Source: Micrasema longulum (lineage: Eukaryota > Arthropoda > Insecta > Trichoptera > Brachycentridae). Taken from it: 64,000 nt of DNA. Positions 19,844 through 30,502 of the stretch are shown here, in pieces. Every line of letters starts with the position of its first letter. The first letter of the stretch is position 1. The translations under genes were made by a program, and so were the position numbers. The stretch spans positions 39,892 to 103,891 of the forward strand of contig JAGVSM010001293.1 in NCBI GenBank assembly GCA_022494885.1, in the 5' to 3' direction. The notes under the pieces are model-generated. The model did no database searches. It was not told the origin of the DNA and saw only the letters and a program-made list of their open reading frames with translations.

Positions 19844-20412
19844 TAACAAATTACAACAGAGATGGAGAACATTATAGAGAGAGAATATGGAAGTCTAGGC
19901 ATTTGCAGAGCTAGCTTATGTTCTCTACCTGTCGTTGGCTGGTTTAAGTGGTCACTTTACACACTGTAAAATTCACCATTTAGTCTATTTTTGAACATTC
20001 ATACTTCTTGAATTCTTTCATCTGTTGATTTTAGTGAAGTTTAAGAGCTGAAACCTTCATTGTTGTGAAGAGATTAATTTGATCGCATTATTTCACAAAC
20101 TAGGCAACGCTTGAACGCCGCGTTTCCTGTCATGTGAAATAATTCGATCAAACGAATCTCTTTTACTACAAAAAAGGTTTCAGCTCTTTAACTTCACAAA
20201 CATCAACAGTTGGAAGAATAGAAATATGGATGTTCAAACATAGGCAAAATGATGAATGTTAAACAGTGTGTAAAGTGGCCACTTAAACCAGCCAACGACA
20301 GGTCATAAGCCCTGTAAATGCCTAGACTTCCATATTCCCTTCTCTAAAATGTTCTCCATCTCTGTTGTAGTTTGTTGATCTTATTGACTCTCTAGGGGGT
20401 GAAATCCAACAA
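19844..20412. mobile_element. FB foldback element, near-complete hairpin
   Basis: The best-preserved two-arm copy. AACAAATTACAACAGAGATGG at the left is answered by its reverse complement near 20360-20385. The arms (about 260 bp each) share GAAGTCTAGGCATTT, TGACAGGTC, GTGGCCACTTTACACACTG and GGTTTCAGCTCTTTAACTTC. The centre near 20120 has GGCAACGCTTGAACG. It ends with the subfamily block CTCTAGGGGGTGAAATCC. There is no ORF. A transcript would fold into a long hairpin. The superfamily is unknown; non-autonomous. Confidence 0.8.
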
Positions 20413-20509
20413 GAATTTTTTTAATTGTATCCAATTTCCCGTAGGGTTGAAGTTCCTCATTCACCGCTCCAAAAATGAAAAACACAACAGAAGAATAATG
20501 TATCAAAAT

Positions 20510-20568
20510 AACATTTGTGCACTGTATCGATATTGGGCCTCCTGGCCTATTGTGGTGCAAAAAAAAAA
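20510..20568 (+). mobile_element. SINE A tail fragment
   Basis: Only the conserved 3' part is present (CACTGTATCGATATTGGGCC, TCCTGGCCTATTGTGGTGC, A-run). The tRNA head is missing. Confidence 0.65.
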
Positions 20569-21080
20569 TTAAAATATTAAAACATAATTTATGTTCTTCT
20601 TTTAGAACGATAGAACATTTTTTTCATACTTTCGTCTCCGGCCGTTTACCGGCGCAGGCGTGCCCGCGGGATGCGCGCTGCTTCCCCGCGATGATGTATG
20701 GGAACATCTGTCGCGCGACAAATGGCCCAATTTTTCCCTTTTTATTTGTTTCTTATTTATTGTTTTCAATGAACGCTTTGTGAAATGCTTCACTTTATTG
20801 AGTTTCTCTTCACCGTGTGTCGTCTGGCGCCGCAGACCCTCAAACTGGGAGTCGTTAAACGTTAATAATTCACATTGGCGAACGATCATTATGCTGGGGG
20901 TATAATTAGTATTGGTCTAACATACCCATCATAAACACCATTGATAAATACATAATATTTTAAATATCTGCTTTCTAATAACATACAAAATGATAAATCA
21001 AACCGCTCATAGACGCGTTTGTGTAATATTCATGTAAAAAAGTCTCTAATTTTAAAAGTAACGACTGTTTACTGTTTTTT
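20569..21080. other. No gene; GC-richer part at 20630-20880
   Basis: Unique sequence with a GC-richer segment (CCGTTTACCGGCGCAGGCG, TCTGGCGCCGCAGACCC). Frames on both strands are open by composition only. Confidence 0.3.
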
Positions 21081-21545
21081 TAATGACTTACACGAGGGTT
21101 GAATATAATCCGTCTATGACCAATTTCGAAGCGGATGAGAAAATGTTTTTGTGCCTTGTTTTCCGACGTGGACGCTAACGAGTAGGACCGGTCAGTAGTG
21201 TTGCCGGTGGAATGCAACCGGGCGTTCGCAGCATTTTATAGAATCACAGCCTCCAGCAAGATGTGACTCACTGCGACTGCTGACAGTTTGAACCCGAGTT
21301 GTGTGGACTGTAGTTAAACAAGTCAAAAATCATTAATTTTGTCGGTAATTAAGAAGACCATCCTTGAATTCCTTTAACGTGTATCACACACTTTCATTTG
21401 AGAAATGTGTCGGTTCGCATTATGTGACAATGGACAATCTGCATAAATCAACGATTTCATTTGAAATCTGAAACCGCGCCGTGATTCAATCAACCGCAAA
21501 CGTATGTAGGCACAATTCGCTTCGCATTAGCGAAAAATTGCTAGG
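21081..21545. other. GC-richer non-repetitive block, candidate regulatory DNA
   Basis: Non-repetitive, with GTAGGACCGGTCAGTAGTG, GTGACTCACTGCGACTGC and CATTAATTTTGTCGGTAATT. No ORF. It stands out between TE clusters; function unproven. Confidence 0.25.
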
Positions 21546-22330
21546 ATATTATTCACAATGCGGTTTTTTTTCGCCCCGACCGCACTGACGAATTTTCATT
21601 ACTATTTAGTAATTTATAGGTATCCTTTTCAATTTATTGATGCAATTACGTGCCACATAGCTCCTAAAAACTATTTTCATGGAATTCGCTTTTTAACCGA
21701 CTCACTTCAATGAACAGTTTTAGTTTTCAATTCACAAGGTCATTTTGTGTTTTATTAAGATCGTTTATTCGAACCTGCATAAATTAAAATAAAGTTATTC
21801 AACATGCCGGTTAAAGTTTAGTCAATATATTAAAAAGGAATCAAGTTTTGCCATTTATTTTGTCGGTCTCCGTAATATTACAGTCGATCTAGTATAATGT
21901 TATTCATGAAATTTCGGGTCTCAAACTCTCATATTTAAATACAATAAAGAAGGGTAAATTATACGCTGTTTGATAAAAATAATTCACAGAATTTGTGAAT
22001 AGTAAAATTTTAAAATAATATTGTCCCCTTCAAAGTAATTACTTTTGATTTGTATTTTTAAGAAAATTTTGGAAATTTTGTCTCTTAATTTGTATAAACT
22101 TATTTTAAATACATACGTTTGATTACTTTTTTTATATACCCCATAATAATACATTTATAATATATACAAATTTATAAGATTCTCGCGATTATTTGGGGTG
22201 GCAACCGTTGTGTTAGATTTAATACAGTTACGCTCAATAAGATGTAAAAATAATATTTTGAAAGACTTAGAGATTTTCTCCCATCACAACTTCTAAACAA
22301 TTTGTCTCTTCACGACCTTGCAAAATTGAA
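21546..22330. other. No gene recognised
   Basis: Unique AT-rich DNA. Confidence 0.35.
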
Positions 22331-22515
22331 TCGAGTTGTGGTCCCGTGGATAGTGTCTCGGACTCACGGATCAAAGGTCCATTGTTCGAATCCCACCCTA
22401 CCCCAACTTGATTCCCATTTTCTAATAGTGAGTTATTTACAACTCGTTAAAAATGGCCCTCAAAATTAAATATTTGCGTAAATTATAAGAACGCAAATAT
22501 TTATTTTTTTAAATA
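22331..22515 (+). mobile_element. SINE B (tRNA-derived), full copy
   Basis: Head TGTGGTCCCGTGGATAGTG with TCTCGGACTCACGG, then B box GTTCGAATCCC. The body CCCCAACTTGATTCCCATTT...GAGTTATTT...AAGAACGCAAATATTT ends in an A/T-rich tail. It matches 61985-62175 throughout. Confidence 0.8.
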
Positions 22516-22561
22516 AAAAATGACTTTTAAATCAGAAAATGATCTTTTTAATATAGAAATG

Positions 22562-22905
22562 ATGAAAACGTCTTCCTTAGTCGTCCTCGTCTCACGTTAC
22601 CGTTCATTTTCGCCATATATACTTATTTTACCATTTTTTCGTCGTCCATTCGTTCCACGTGACCGGACCATCCCAGAGACCCTTTCTTAATCTGATCAAT
22701 TATACTTGACTCAGATTTACACTCTCGCCTGATTTTATCATTTGTAACCCTGTCATACATTGATTTACCACACATTCGTCTAAGATATCGCATTTCGGCC
22801 GCGTTCACACGGCTTTCATCCTTCCTCTGCCAGTTCCATGTTTCACTTCCATACATAAGTGTCGGGACTAAAACTCCGTTGTGCACTGCCAGTTTAGCTT
22901 CGATT
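22562..22905 (-). mobile_element. RTE-like LINE internal fragment
   Basis: The minus frame reads MHNGVLVPTLMYGSETWNW, then EMRYLRRMCGKSMYDRVTND, SLGWSGHVERMDDEKMVK, a stop, then MAKMNGNVRRGRPRKT. This is the post-RT C-terminal region. Truncated at both ends. Confidence 0.85.
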
Positions 22906-22914
22906 GACCTAAGC

Positions 22915-23120
22915 CAGAAATTTTACTAAACCTCCAAACATTTCTGGAACGCATTTTTTCGTATCATCTTAAGTTCCGTCATCGATAAGGTATTTATCTC
23001 TTCTACGGTCGCGAAACGTCATCCATTCATTGTCCTATGCATCATTTGGAACAGGAAAATGTCGCAGAGGGCCAAATCCGGTGAATACAGTGACGAAAGC
23101 ATCAATGGGGTCCGGTTTTT
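22915..23120 (-). mobile_element. Mariner transposase C-terminal remnant
   Basis: One minus frame with a single internal stop reads YSPDLALCDIFLFQMMHR, then TMNG, stop, RFATVEEINT and KNAFQKCLEV. In mariner transposases Y-S-P-D-L-A-P-C-D-F-F-L-F carries the last catalytic Asp, and R-F-x-x-x-E-E-I plus F-Q-K-C follow it. About 60 residues of a roughly 345-residue protein. The rest and the terminal repeats are missing. Confidence 0.8.
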
Positions 23121-23189
23121 AAAGTTGCGAACGAGCTGTTAGAAAGGGAATTGTTTGATTTCATTAAAACATTTTTTTAAAACCATAGT

Positions 23190-23460
23190 AAAAACACAGC
23201 ATCACGCCGTTTCTCCCTAAGGGAAGGCAGAGAAGATAGATCGCCATATCACTCTGTCTTTGCATACAGATCGCTTTCTCTACATTCATACATCTTCTCA
23301 TGCACGCGCGCCGATCATTCCGAATTTTGACGTGACTTTCTTCATGCATTTATTAGATTTGGTTATGCCATGTCTTTCTCGATATTTCTTGATTTCTGCA
23401 TCCATCGCCGAAGATATCTGATTCTGGTTTAGTACATCTGCATTTGTAACTTTGTACTGG
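23190..23460 (-). mobile_element. RTE-like LINE 3' end fragment
   Basis: The minus strand encodes diverged pieces of the RTE-like C-terminus: a RERHGITKSNK-type block, VKIRNDRRACMRRCMNVEKA, then the ending over GGAGAAACGGCGTGATGC. At least one frameshift separates the blocks. Confidence 0.7.
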
Positions 23461-24180
23461 CACAGAGAATTATTATTCTGAGGTTGAAACACTCTTCTAA
23501 AAATATTTTATTTTTGACGTTTGAGGTTTTTAAAACAAGGTCTTTCATTAATCGACTTACGTGTGTTTTGTAATTTGTTTATTTTTCCATACATATATTT
23601 ACATAGAATTTTCATTACAAAAATACACTTTAAAAAATACATCTTAAAATTAAGCTACAAGATAATTTAGGAAAAATCCTACAAAGACTTCAGCGTCTGA
23701 GCGTGGGCCATTCCTTTTTTTTTTAAATTTATAAGTTTATAGCATGTAAATATGGTATGACAACCTTGAAAAGAAAAACAAGGTTAACAAATGCTGATAT
23801 TACAAAAACAGGATTTATTTGCTGTATGTATTTTATTTTATTTTTAAAAAGGTGTCTTATCTGTTCCTTCCATGCTAATCCAAGACCTCAAACCTACTTT
23901 TAACTGTATCCGTGATTTAATGTTTTGTAGCTCTTTGGTAAGAAGATTGGACTTGGACCAACATGTAAGGAGTGCCTCTGTGCGAACTTAGTTCTGCATC
24001 CTGGAACTGACAGTACACCATCGGGTCTATTGCTAATCCGATTTAAATTTTTGCTAAATATTTCAGGCACTAAAATAAAAAATAAAAAAAAAATGTATAT
24101 TTTAAAAAATACTAGGAAATAGTCTATGTTTTTTGTACATGATCTTAATTATACTTTTCTGCGCAATTTCAATCGATGTA
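23461..24180. other. No gene recognised
   Basis: AT-rich DNA with the look of a LINE 3'UTR (poly-T, TTTATTTTTCC), but nothing diagnostic. Confidence 0.35.
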
Positions 24181-24182
24181 TA

Positions 24183-24183
24183 T

Positions 24184-24221
<38 letters not shown>

Positions 24222-24475
24222 TCACGCCATTTCCCCGTAGGGGTAGGCAGAGAGAATGGACCGCCACACACGTCTATCCTGGCATACAATCCTAGCCTCT
24301 TCCACATTCATACATCTTGTTATACACGCCTTTCGGTTCTGTCTGCTTTTGACATGACCAGACTTAAGATTTTGGTTTATCTGATCATGCCACGTCTTCC
24401 TCGGTCGTCCTCGTCTCACGTTGCCGTTCATTTTCGCCATATATACTTTTTTGCCATTCTCTCGTCGTCCATTCG
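24183..24475 (-). mobile_element. RTE-like LINE 3' end with (TAG)n tail
   Basis: The minus frame MAKMNGNVRRGRPRKTWHDQ, then RRACITRCMNVEEARI-type sequence, ends in AYPYGEMA and a stop, followed by about 13 TAG/TAC repeats at 24183-24221. Nearly identical to the 11.6 kb copy. The 188-residue plus frame across it is a shadow. Confidence 0.85.
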
Positions 24476-24790
24476 TTGTATATTCTTCGTCAATAATAAA
24501 TATGTAGAAACGTCGGTCTTCTCAAAATGTCGCGAGCCGCAATTGAGAACGTCCGTCCCCGAACCAACGCCAGCGGGCGGCGGCGGGTGTCAGAGGGGCG
24601 ATTTGTCAATTTTGAAAATAAATTGTCGACTCGTGGCCGATGATTTTGAACATGTAGCGAATATTGTTTCCAGTCGGCGTCGTGTAACGTGAGAAATAAT
24701 ATTATCCGCCCCTGCGACAGTCATAAATCGATGAAATACGAAGATCGCGTTAAAGCTGTATCACGCGGATAAGAGAAGAGAACTGGTCAG
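24476..24790. other. GC-richer non-repetitive block
   Basis: It contains CCAGCGGGCGGCGGCGGG and CGTGAGAAATAATATTATCC. It has no credible ORF after discounting the overlapping frame. Possible host regulatory DNA. Confidence 0.25.
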
Positions 24791-24794
24791 ATTT

Positions 24795-24992
24795 CGACTC
24801 GGCAGTAGGGAAATATCACATACTACGAATGCCGATAAAAAAATATCAAATGGACAATCTTTTAAAACGAGAAAAGGACAATCGAGACTTACAAACCATG
24901 GACTGAAATTATACAATAAACTACCAGACAAAATTAAACAAAAGACTCAGACAACCTTTACAAAAGATGTTAAAAATATTATTATTTAAAAG
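24795..24992 (+). mobile_element. LINE ORF2 C-terminal fragment
   Basis: The plus frame includes EKGQSRLTNHGLKLYNKLPD, then KIKQKTQTTFTKDVKNIII and a stop. The same words occur on the minus strand at 49210-49705. A 34 bp word just upstream (GAAATATCACATACTACGAA) recurs at 61168. Confidence 0.7.
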
Positions 24993-25109
24993 TGAAAACA
25001 TTTTGTTAAATGTATGTAACCCGTAAGGGTTTATCAATAAAATTTAAATTAAAAAAAAATATATATATATGATTTGGTCGGAGGGAGTCAGAGAAATTGA
25101 ACCTAGTTA

Positions 25110-25442
25110 TGCAGAAAGCAGCCAGCCAGCGCACTAAATTCGGCGAACGTGCATTTGCGGTCGCAGGCCCTACGGCATGGAATGCTCTCCCAGCAGAGGT
25201 CCGAAACTGTGAGAGTGAGGTGATTTTTCGGAAGAAACTTAAAACCCACTTGTTCTCTAAATCATTTGAATAAATTCTTAGCATGTGGTAGAAAAGTAAT
25301 ATGAAAAAGTACATTTTTTTTCTTAAATTAAAAAGTTAAAATTAAATTTATATCTTTATATAATCACTTTGTAAAGCGCCCTTGAGGTATTATATTACGA
25401 AAATGGCGCTGTATTAGTTATCCATAATTATTATTATTATTA
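25110..25442 (+). mobile_element. L2-A LINE 3' end
   Basis: Codes for RTKFGERAFAVAGPTAWNAL, then EVRNCESEVIFRKKLKTHLF and SKSFE, then a stop, with the L2-A 3'UTR (GTAAAGCGCCCTTGAGG, AAATGGCGCTGTATTAG) and an ATT repeat tail. Confidence 0.85.
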
Positions 25443-25552
25443 GCCATAGAAAATTGAAACTGAGATAAAAGCACCTTTGTGAAATGAGTGAACAAACAAA
25501 TCTAGACAACATTTGGAATGTTTTTGTCTTTTAACAAATGATAAATATGAAT

Positions 25553-25985
25553 ATATAATAAACATATTACAACAGAGATAAAGATCATTTAAGAGAAGGT
25601 AATAGTGAAGTCTAGGCATCTACAGGGCTTATGACCTGTCAATGGCTGGTTTAAGTGGCCACTTTACACACTGTGTAACATTCACCATTCTGCCTATATT
25701 TGAACATATGTATTCCTTCAATTCTTTTATCTGTTGATGTTTGTGAAGTTAATAAGCTGAAACCTTTATTTATGCGGGTGATATTCATCTAATTGAATTA
25801 TTTCACCTACATACTAGGCAACGCCTGAAAATGTTATTTTTTCAATTTCTATACTTCTTCATGGACCAGGTAATTTACCAACAATATTTTGAGTTTGTCC
25901 AAATTTTTGTAGACAAGGACTGGATGTTAATATAAACAGCTCCCCAGGGAGTTGAACCAGTCCTTGTCTACAAAAATATTGATGA
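25553..25985. mobile_element. FB foldback element copy
   Basis: One arm from ACATATTACAACAGAGAT through the centre (GGCAACGCCTGAAAATG). It then goes directly to the terminal block AACAATATTTTGAGTTTGTC and a local inverted pair around GGAGTTGAACCAGTCCTTGT. The second arm is mostly deleted. Confidence 0.75.
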
Positions 25986-27325
25986 ATATATTAGTTTGTT
26001 TTTATTACAAACAAGAATCAAATTATATGTTTATATAGTTTTAATATATTTTTTTAAATCGTTAAGATTTTTCTAGTGCTGTGGGTATTTTCTGCAAATT
26101 GAGAAATGCCGTTTTTGTGATGGACACCATTTTCAAAGGGTGATTAAAACAATTTTTTGTATCAAAGCGGTCTGGCTGTTTTAAGCAGGACATAGAATTG
26201 ACCTTACTGCACCCGATGACATTAATATCTCATTTTTTCAAATTGTGGACTGGCTGCTTTCTGCATAACTACGTTCAATTGTTGTCCGATGTAGAAGGGC
26301 ATAAGATGATTTTTAGTTTTACTGGTAACTAGCTGACCTGACAGACGTTGTCCTGCCCGAACGTTGGCTTGCCTTGGAAAAATACTCTTTATTGATAAGT
26401 AGGTACCCAGGCACTTGCTTGTGATTAAATTCCAAAACTAAAAATGGTTAATATTCAAATATTAAATTTAAGTAGGTGCTGGTTTATGGTTGAATTCCAA
26501 AACATAAAATAAACATTTTTTAAATATAGCATTCTTTTTGCAAACGTCAAACTCCGGTCTTTTCACCAACAGAATGGTGTACTTATGTAGGAATACGATT
26601 TTTAAAATGTATTAAATTTAATATTATTTTAGTATTACAAAAAATCCAGTAAAAATAAATAAATGGGTAGAAATTATAAAGAATTTAAGGAAATAATCTG
26701 ATTGAGATCCACCAAAACCCAAAAACAAATTCTGTTTGTAAACATTCAAAAACAAACTTTGTTTTATAGAGAAAAAACATCATCCTTCCATTTTTTTGTT
26801 AATGCATTCTCCTCGAATGCAACCCTGATAGATCGATGAATAAAACATTCATGCTCTTTACTTATTTTTTACATATGAGATTGAAGATTTTATTATCAAC
26901 GAACACGCACAGCGCAAAGATCTATATTTCTCTGAAAACCGCACGTAAGTCGGTTAAGTTTAGAAAGAGTTTAGTGACACCACACGTACCGAGGAATTAT
27001 ATATTTAAAGATGACTTAGGATTTAGGATAAAGAGATTTTGGTATTATTTAGGTGTTCATTGTATATTTATTATTTACTTTCAAAACTGGAAATAAGACA
27101 CACAATGATAAAATTGTAATTATTTTGCTGTATTATAAAATACAATATTAACTGCCTTAGAATGGGGAAGCTATCCCCCGTTTGGCAGTTTAGATGAACC
27201 ACCAGCAACAACAAAAAAAATGTATGTATAATTTTACTACTATATAAATCTGTTGTATAAATAATTCATTGTAAATTGCTGTGATAAATATGTAAATAAT
27301 AAATAAAATAAATTAATTTATATAT
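25986..27325. other. No gene recognised
   Basis: Mostly unique. TAGCTGACCTGACAGACGTT near 26331 resembles a word I associate with dispersed repeats in arthropod genomes, but I cannot assign it. ACTCTTTATTGATAAGTAGG follows. A hairpin GGGGAAGCTATCCCC is at 27166. The frame at 26836-27096 has no motif. Confidence 0.3.
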
Positions 27326-27330
27326 AGAAA

Positions 27331-27372
27331 AGTCCCGACCTAACACGGAATTTACTAACAAGTCGGGACTAA
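27331..27372 (+). repeat. GTCCCGAC hairpin element fragment
   Basis: AGTCCCGACCTAACACGGAA, then TTTACTAACAAGTCGGGACT: the ends are complementary and it belongs to the family described at 3278. Confidence 0.6.
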
Positions 27373-27455
27373 AAAAATATAATTATGCTATGATAAAAAT
27401 GTGTATTTTATGCATTAAATAAAAACAAAAATAATTAATTATTAAATTAAAATCA

Positions 27456-27665
27456 ATATTGATATTGTGGCGAAATGTTTTCATACATAAATGTAAAAAA
27501 TAAATTTAATAAAAATACGTTGTAAGAAAAACGCGATGTGTTTGGCCATGCATTGCATCCGGGGGAAAGGTTGCACCATCGCTTTTTTTTAGATCGGTTT
27601 GTGCAGTATTTCTTAGCGTACATATAGGTATTTTAGTAATTGCGAGGAGAAAAGTAGCCCGGGAA
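27456..27665. repeat. Dispersed repeat, block order A-B
   Basis: Block A (GATATTGTGGCGAAATG...AATAAAAATACGTTG...GTGTTTGGCC) is followed by block B (GGGGAAAGGTTGCACCATCG...TTTGTGCAGTATTTCTTAGC...GTAATTGCGAGGAGA). At 61072-61325 the same blocks occur as B then A. Confidence 0.7.
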
Positions 27666-28440
27666 CGCTCGCAACTGACTGAAGTCCGTCCCATCAAACA
27701 TATGCCAATTGGCCGCAGGCTGAGGTAACATATTTTCAACGCTCATGTTTACTCTAGTTATATACCTCAATGGACGTTACAATATTTTTTGCTGGGAATT
27801 TATTAAATTATTTCTAACCTGTTTTTGGACAGCTTTCTGATCCGTGTTGCCCCGTCATCACTTTGAAACTTCGTCTAGTTTATGGTGGCGCGGTAGCGTC
27901 ACGTCCCGGCCGTTCCAGAGTTACTGCGCCGCGTTTTAAGGTGCAAATGTCCCAGGAATTTTTCATCTACAAATCGCCTTTCACACCGCTGTTCTTTCTG
28001 TCATTTCGCGAGCATAATTTAACCCTAATTTTAATTTAAAGTTGGCGTTTGGCAGACATGACACATGACGTGCGAAGTGTAGGTAATGTTGCCAAAGGGT
28101 TGTTTGTCTTGAAAGTTAGTTTGAAAGGCAATCGACACGTTACATTGGAGTGAATATTAAATATGTACAAAGTTTATTTCTCTTCGGGAATATTACATTT
28201 ATTTGTCATGATGTCATCAATGACGAAAATTCTAACTGCTTACATAATTTAATGCATTTTGCTTCATTATTTTCAATGTCTTAATAATTTCTTACCTCCA
28301 AGTGAAAAATGATCGGTGTACTGGTTCTATGTTGGTGATATTTTTTATGACGATGTATGTAAATTTAAGTCAAAAATCAAAGAACTACTGAGAGAAGTAG
28401 TTATTTAATTATTTTTATAACTAACTACATATTTTTTCAT
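27666..28440. other. No gene; GC-richer part at 27830-28070
   Basis: 27830-28070 is non-repetitive and GC-richer (TATGGTGGCGCGGTAGCG, GGCCGTTCCAGAGTTACTG). The remainder is AT-rich unique DNA. Confidence 0.3.
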
Positions 28441-29405
28441 TTCCTTTCTTTTACATTTGTTATTTATTTATTTTAAAGAAACAAACAGTCGACAATTATA
28501 TAGTAACATTAAAAAAAATACAGTTTAAAGACAGACCAGCAAAGTTGCTAAATAAGAATCATACATTTTATTAAATTGTGTTACTGCAAAAGGGTGTGTT
28601 TATGTGTATTTGTATGAGAATACGTGTAGATGTGTGTTTATGTGTAAGTGTTCAGGTGTGTGTAAGTGTGAGCATCATAAAATAGTAAGTGGGATCGTAC
28701 CGCAGCCAGAAATAAGGAGTCTCAATTTATTTTTAAATAAATTAAGGCGCATGTAAAATATATCAATAGATGAAAAAAAAGCATTATAGTTAGAACAAGA
28801 ACGATAGAGGAAATAGTGTTATGTATAGTTAGTGCTACAGACTGGCAGGTGGAACAAATATTGATTTCTTGTCGCGCGAAAGGGGATATTTAGATTAATT
28901 TTGGAGAGTAGGTTAAAGGAGTCTACTTTATTGTTTAATAATTTATGTAAATAGCATAATTCAGATACAGTGCGTTTATTTTCAGGGGTAAAAAAATCCA
29001 TTTTGTTTGGCAGATTGGCTGTAAGTACCAAACGTTTTATTGTTTTTATAATGTAGGTATTTTAAAAAATTTCGTTGAACATTTTCAATCCTTTCTATGT
29101 TTGTTATGTACTGTGGGCTCCACCCAACGGATGCAAATTCCAAATTACTGCGTACAAAAGTGTTGTATAAAGTTTTTAATGTATTTGGTTTTTTAAAAGG
29201 TTTGGAAATTCTTAAAACGAAGCCCAGCATTTAGTAAGCTTTTTCAACAATAGAATTTATGTGAGACCCAAACAGCAATCTATTATCAAGAACAACTCCT
29301 AAGTCTCTTATCTCGCTACACCGTAATATGGGGTTATCTTTGATCGTATAAGTGTGCGTTAAAAAAACGTACTTTTAGTAAATGTCATTGAATAACATTT
29401 TGAGG
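28441..29405 (-). mobile_element. Jockey-like LINE, ORF2 C-terminal third plus 3'UTR
   Basis: Minus-strand coding from 29405 to 28819 reads YTIKDNPILRCSEIRDLGVV, then LDNRLLFGSHINSIVEKAY, a stop, MLGFVLRISKPFKKPNTLK, FVRSNLEFASVGWSPQY and IERIENVQRNFLKYLHYKN. After a frameshift come SELCYLHKLLNNKVD and NQYLFHLPVCSTNYT. These are the regions after the RT palm in jockey-clade ORF2. The A-rich 3'UTR runs to about 28441 and includes a (TGTGTTTA) microsatellite. One stop and one or two frameshifts make it dead. Confidence 0.8.
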
Positions 29406-29683
29406 TATTAATGTACAATTGATTTTTATTATATTTAACATATGTAATTAAAATTATTGTCGTAAGTGTAAACAATTTTTTTGGTGTGTTCATGAGTGTC
29501 CTACACTAATCAGAAAATTTATGGACGAAAGTAATCTAAATATTATGCAATTCTATTGAATCATTTATAAATCTATTATATTTTATAAATAAATTTTGAC
29601 GTAAACTGTGTATATTTATTTTTTCTCTTTTATGCTATAGCTGTTTTTCTATTTATTTAATATTATTTTTATTTATTATTATT

Positions 29684-30502
29684 TATGTTGACTGTCTTCT
29701 GTATGCGGATGATGCCGTGTTTCTTGCTAGCAGCAAAGAAGACCTGCAATTCTTGGTAACAAAAGTCTACGATGTATGCAAGAAAAGCGATTTGCTTATG
29801 AGTGTTGATTAATCGAATGTGATGGTTTTTGAAAGGGATGAAAGTATAATTAAATGTGAGATCAGTGTGAACCAGGTAGAAGAATTTGTGTATCTGGGAA
29901 GTATGTTTACTGGGGATGGAAAGACCGAGAAAGATATTGAAAGGAGGGTGAGTGCCGGGAACAGGGTGAACGGTGCACTGAAATATACTTTGGCAGACAA
30001 ATGTTTATCGCAGGAGGCTAAACTAGCAGTTCACAATGGAGTTTTAGTGCCAACTCTAATGTATGGGAGCGAAGTATGGAATTGGAAAAATGATGATGAA
30101 AGTAGGTTAAATGCTGTCGAAATGCGATCTTTCAGGCGAATGTGTGGTAAAACGATGTATGATAGGTGCACAAATGTCGAGATCCGCGAACTGTGTAAGG
30201 CTGAGGTATGCATTATCGACAGAATCAAGAAAGGGGTGCTGCGTTGGTTTGGACATGTAGAGCGAATGTACAGCGAAAGAACTGCTATGAATGTTGATGG
30301 ATGCAGAAAACGAGAAAGATCGAGAAAGACATGGCACGATCAAGTCCATCAAATACTTGAAGGCGGACATGTTAAAAGTAAGAATAGTCGGCGTGCGTGC
30401 ATGAGAAGATGTATGAATGTAGCGGAAGCGAGGTCTGTATGCAAAGATAAAGTGATATGGCGTTCTGTCGTCTCTGCCTACCCCTACGGAGAAACAAAGT
30501 GA
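29684..30502 (+). pseudogene. RTE-like LINE reverse-transcriptase fragment (YADD present)
   Basis: The longest LINE coding remnant in the window. It opens inside the RT palm with VDCLLYADDAVFLASSKED (YADD catalytic motif), then FLVTKVYDVCKK. There is one in-frame stop at 29810-29812. It then stays open for about 225 residues: VEEFVYLGSMFTGDGK, KLAVHNGVLVPTLMYGSEVW, MRSFRRMCGKTMYDR, VLRWFGHVERM, RKTWHDQVHQILEGGHVKS, RRACMRRCMNVAEARS and SAYPYGETK, then a stop. The endonuclease and finger domains are missing (5' truncation). Apart from the single stop this copy is much less degraded than its relatives. Confidence 0.9.

Noticed and set aside
24126..24692. 188-residue plus-strand ORF
   Set aside because: It overlaps the minus-strand RTE-like copy and its (TAC)n tail; the Leu run is the microsatellite. 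A shadow frame.
26331..26365. Helitron or other element start (TAGCTGACCTGACAGACGTT)
   Set aside because: The word looks familiar from arthropod repeats, but no terminal structure or second copy is visible in the window.
26836..27096. 86-residue plus-strand ORF
   Set aside because: No recognisable motif, AT-rich codons, no neighbouring gene signals.
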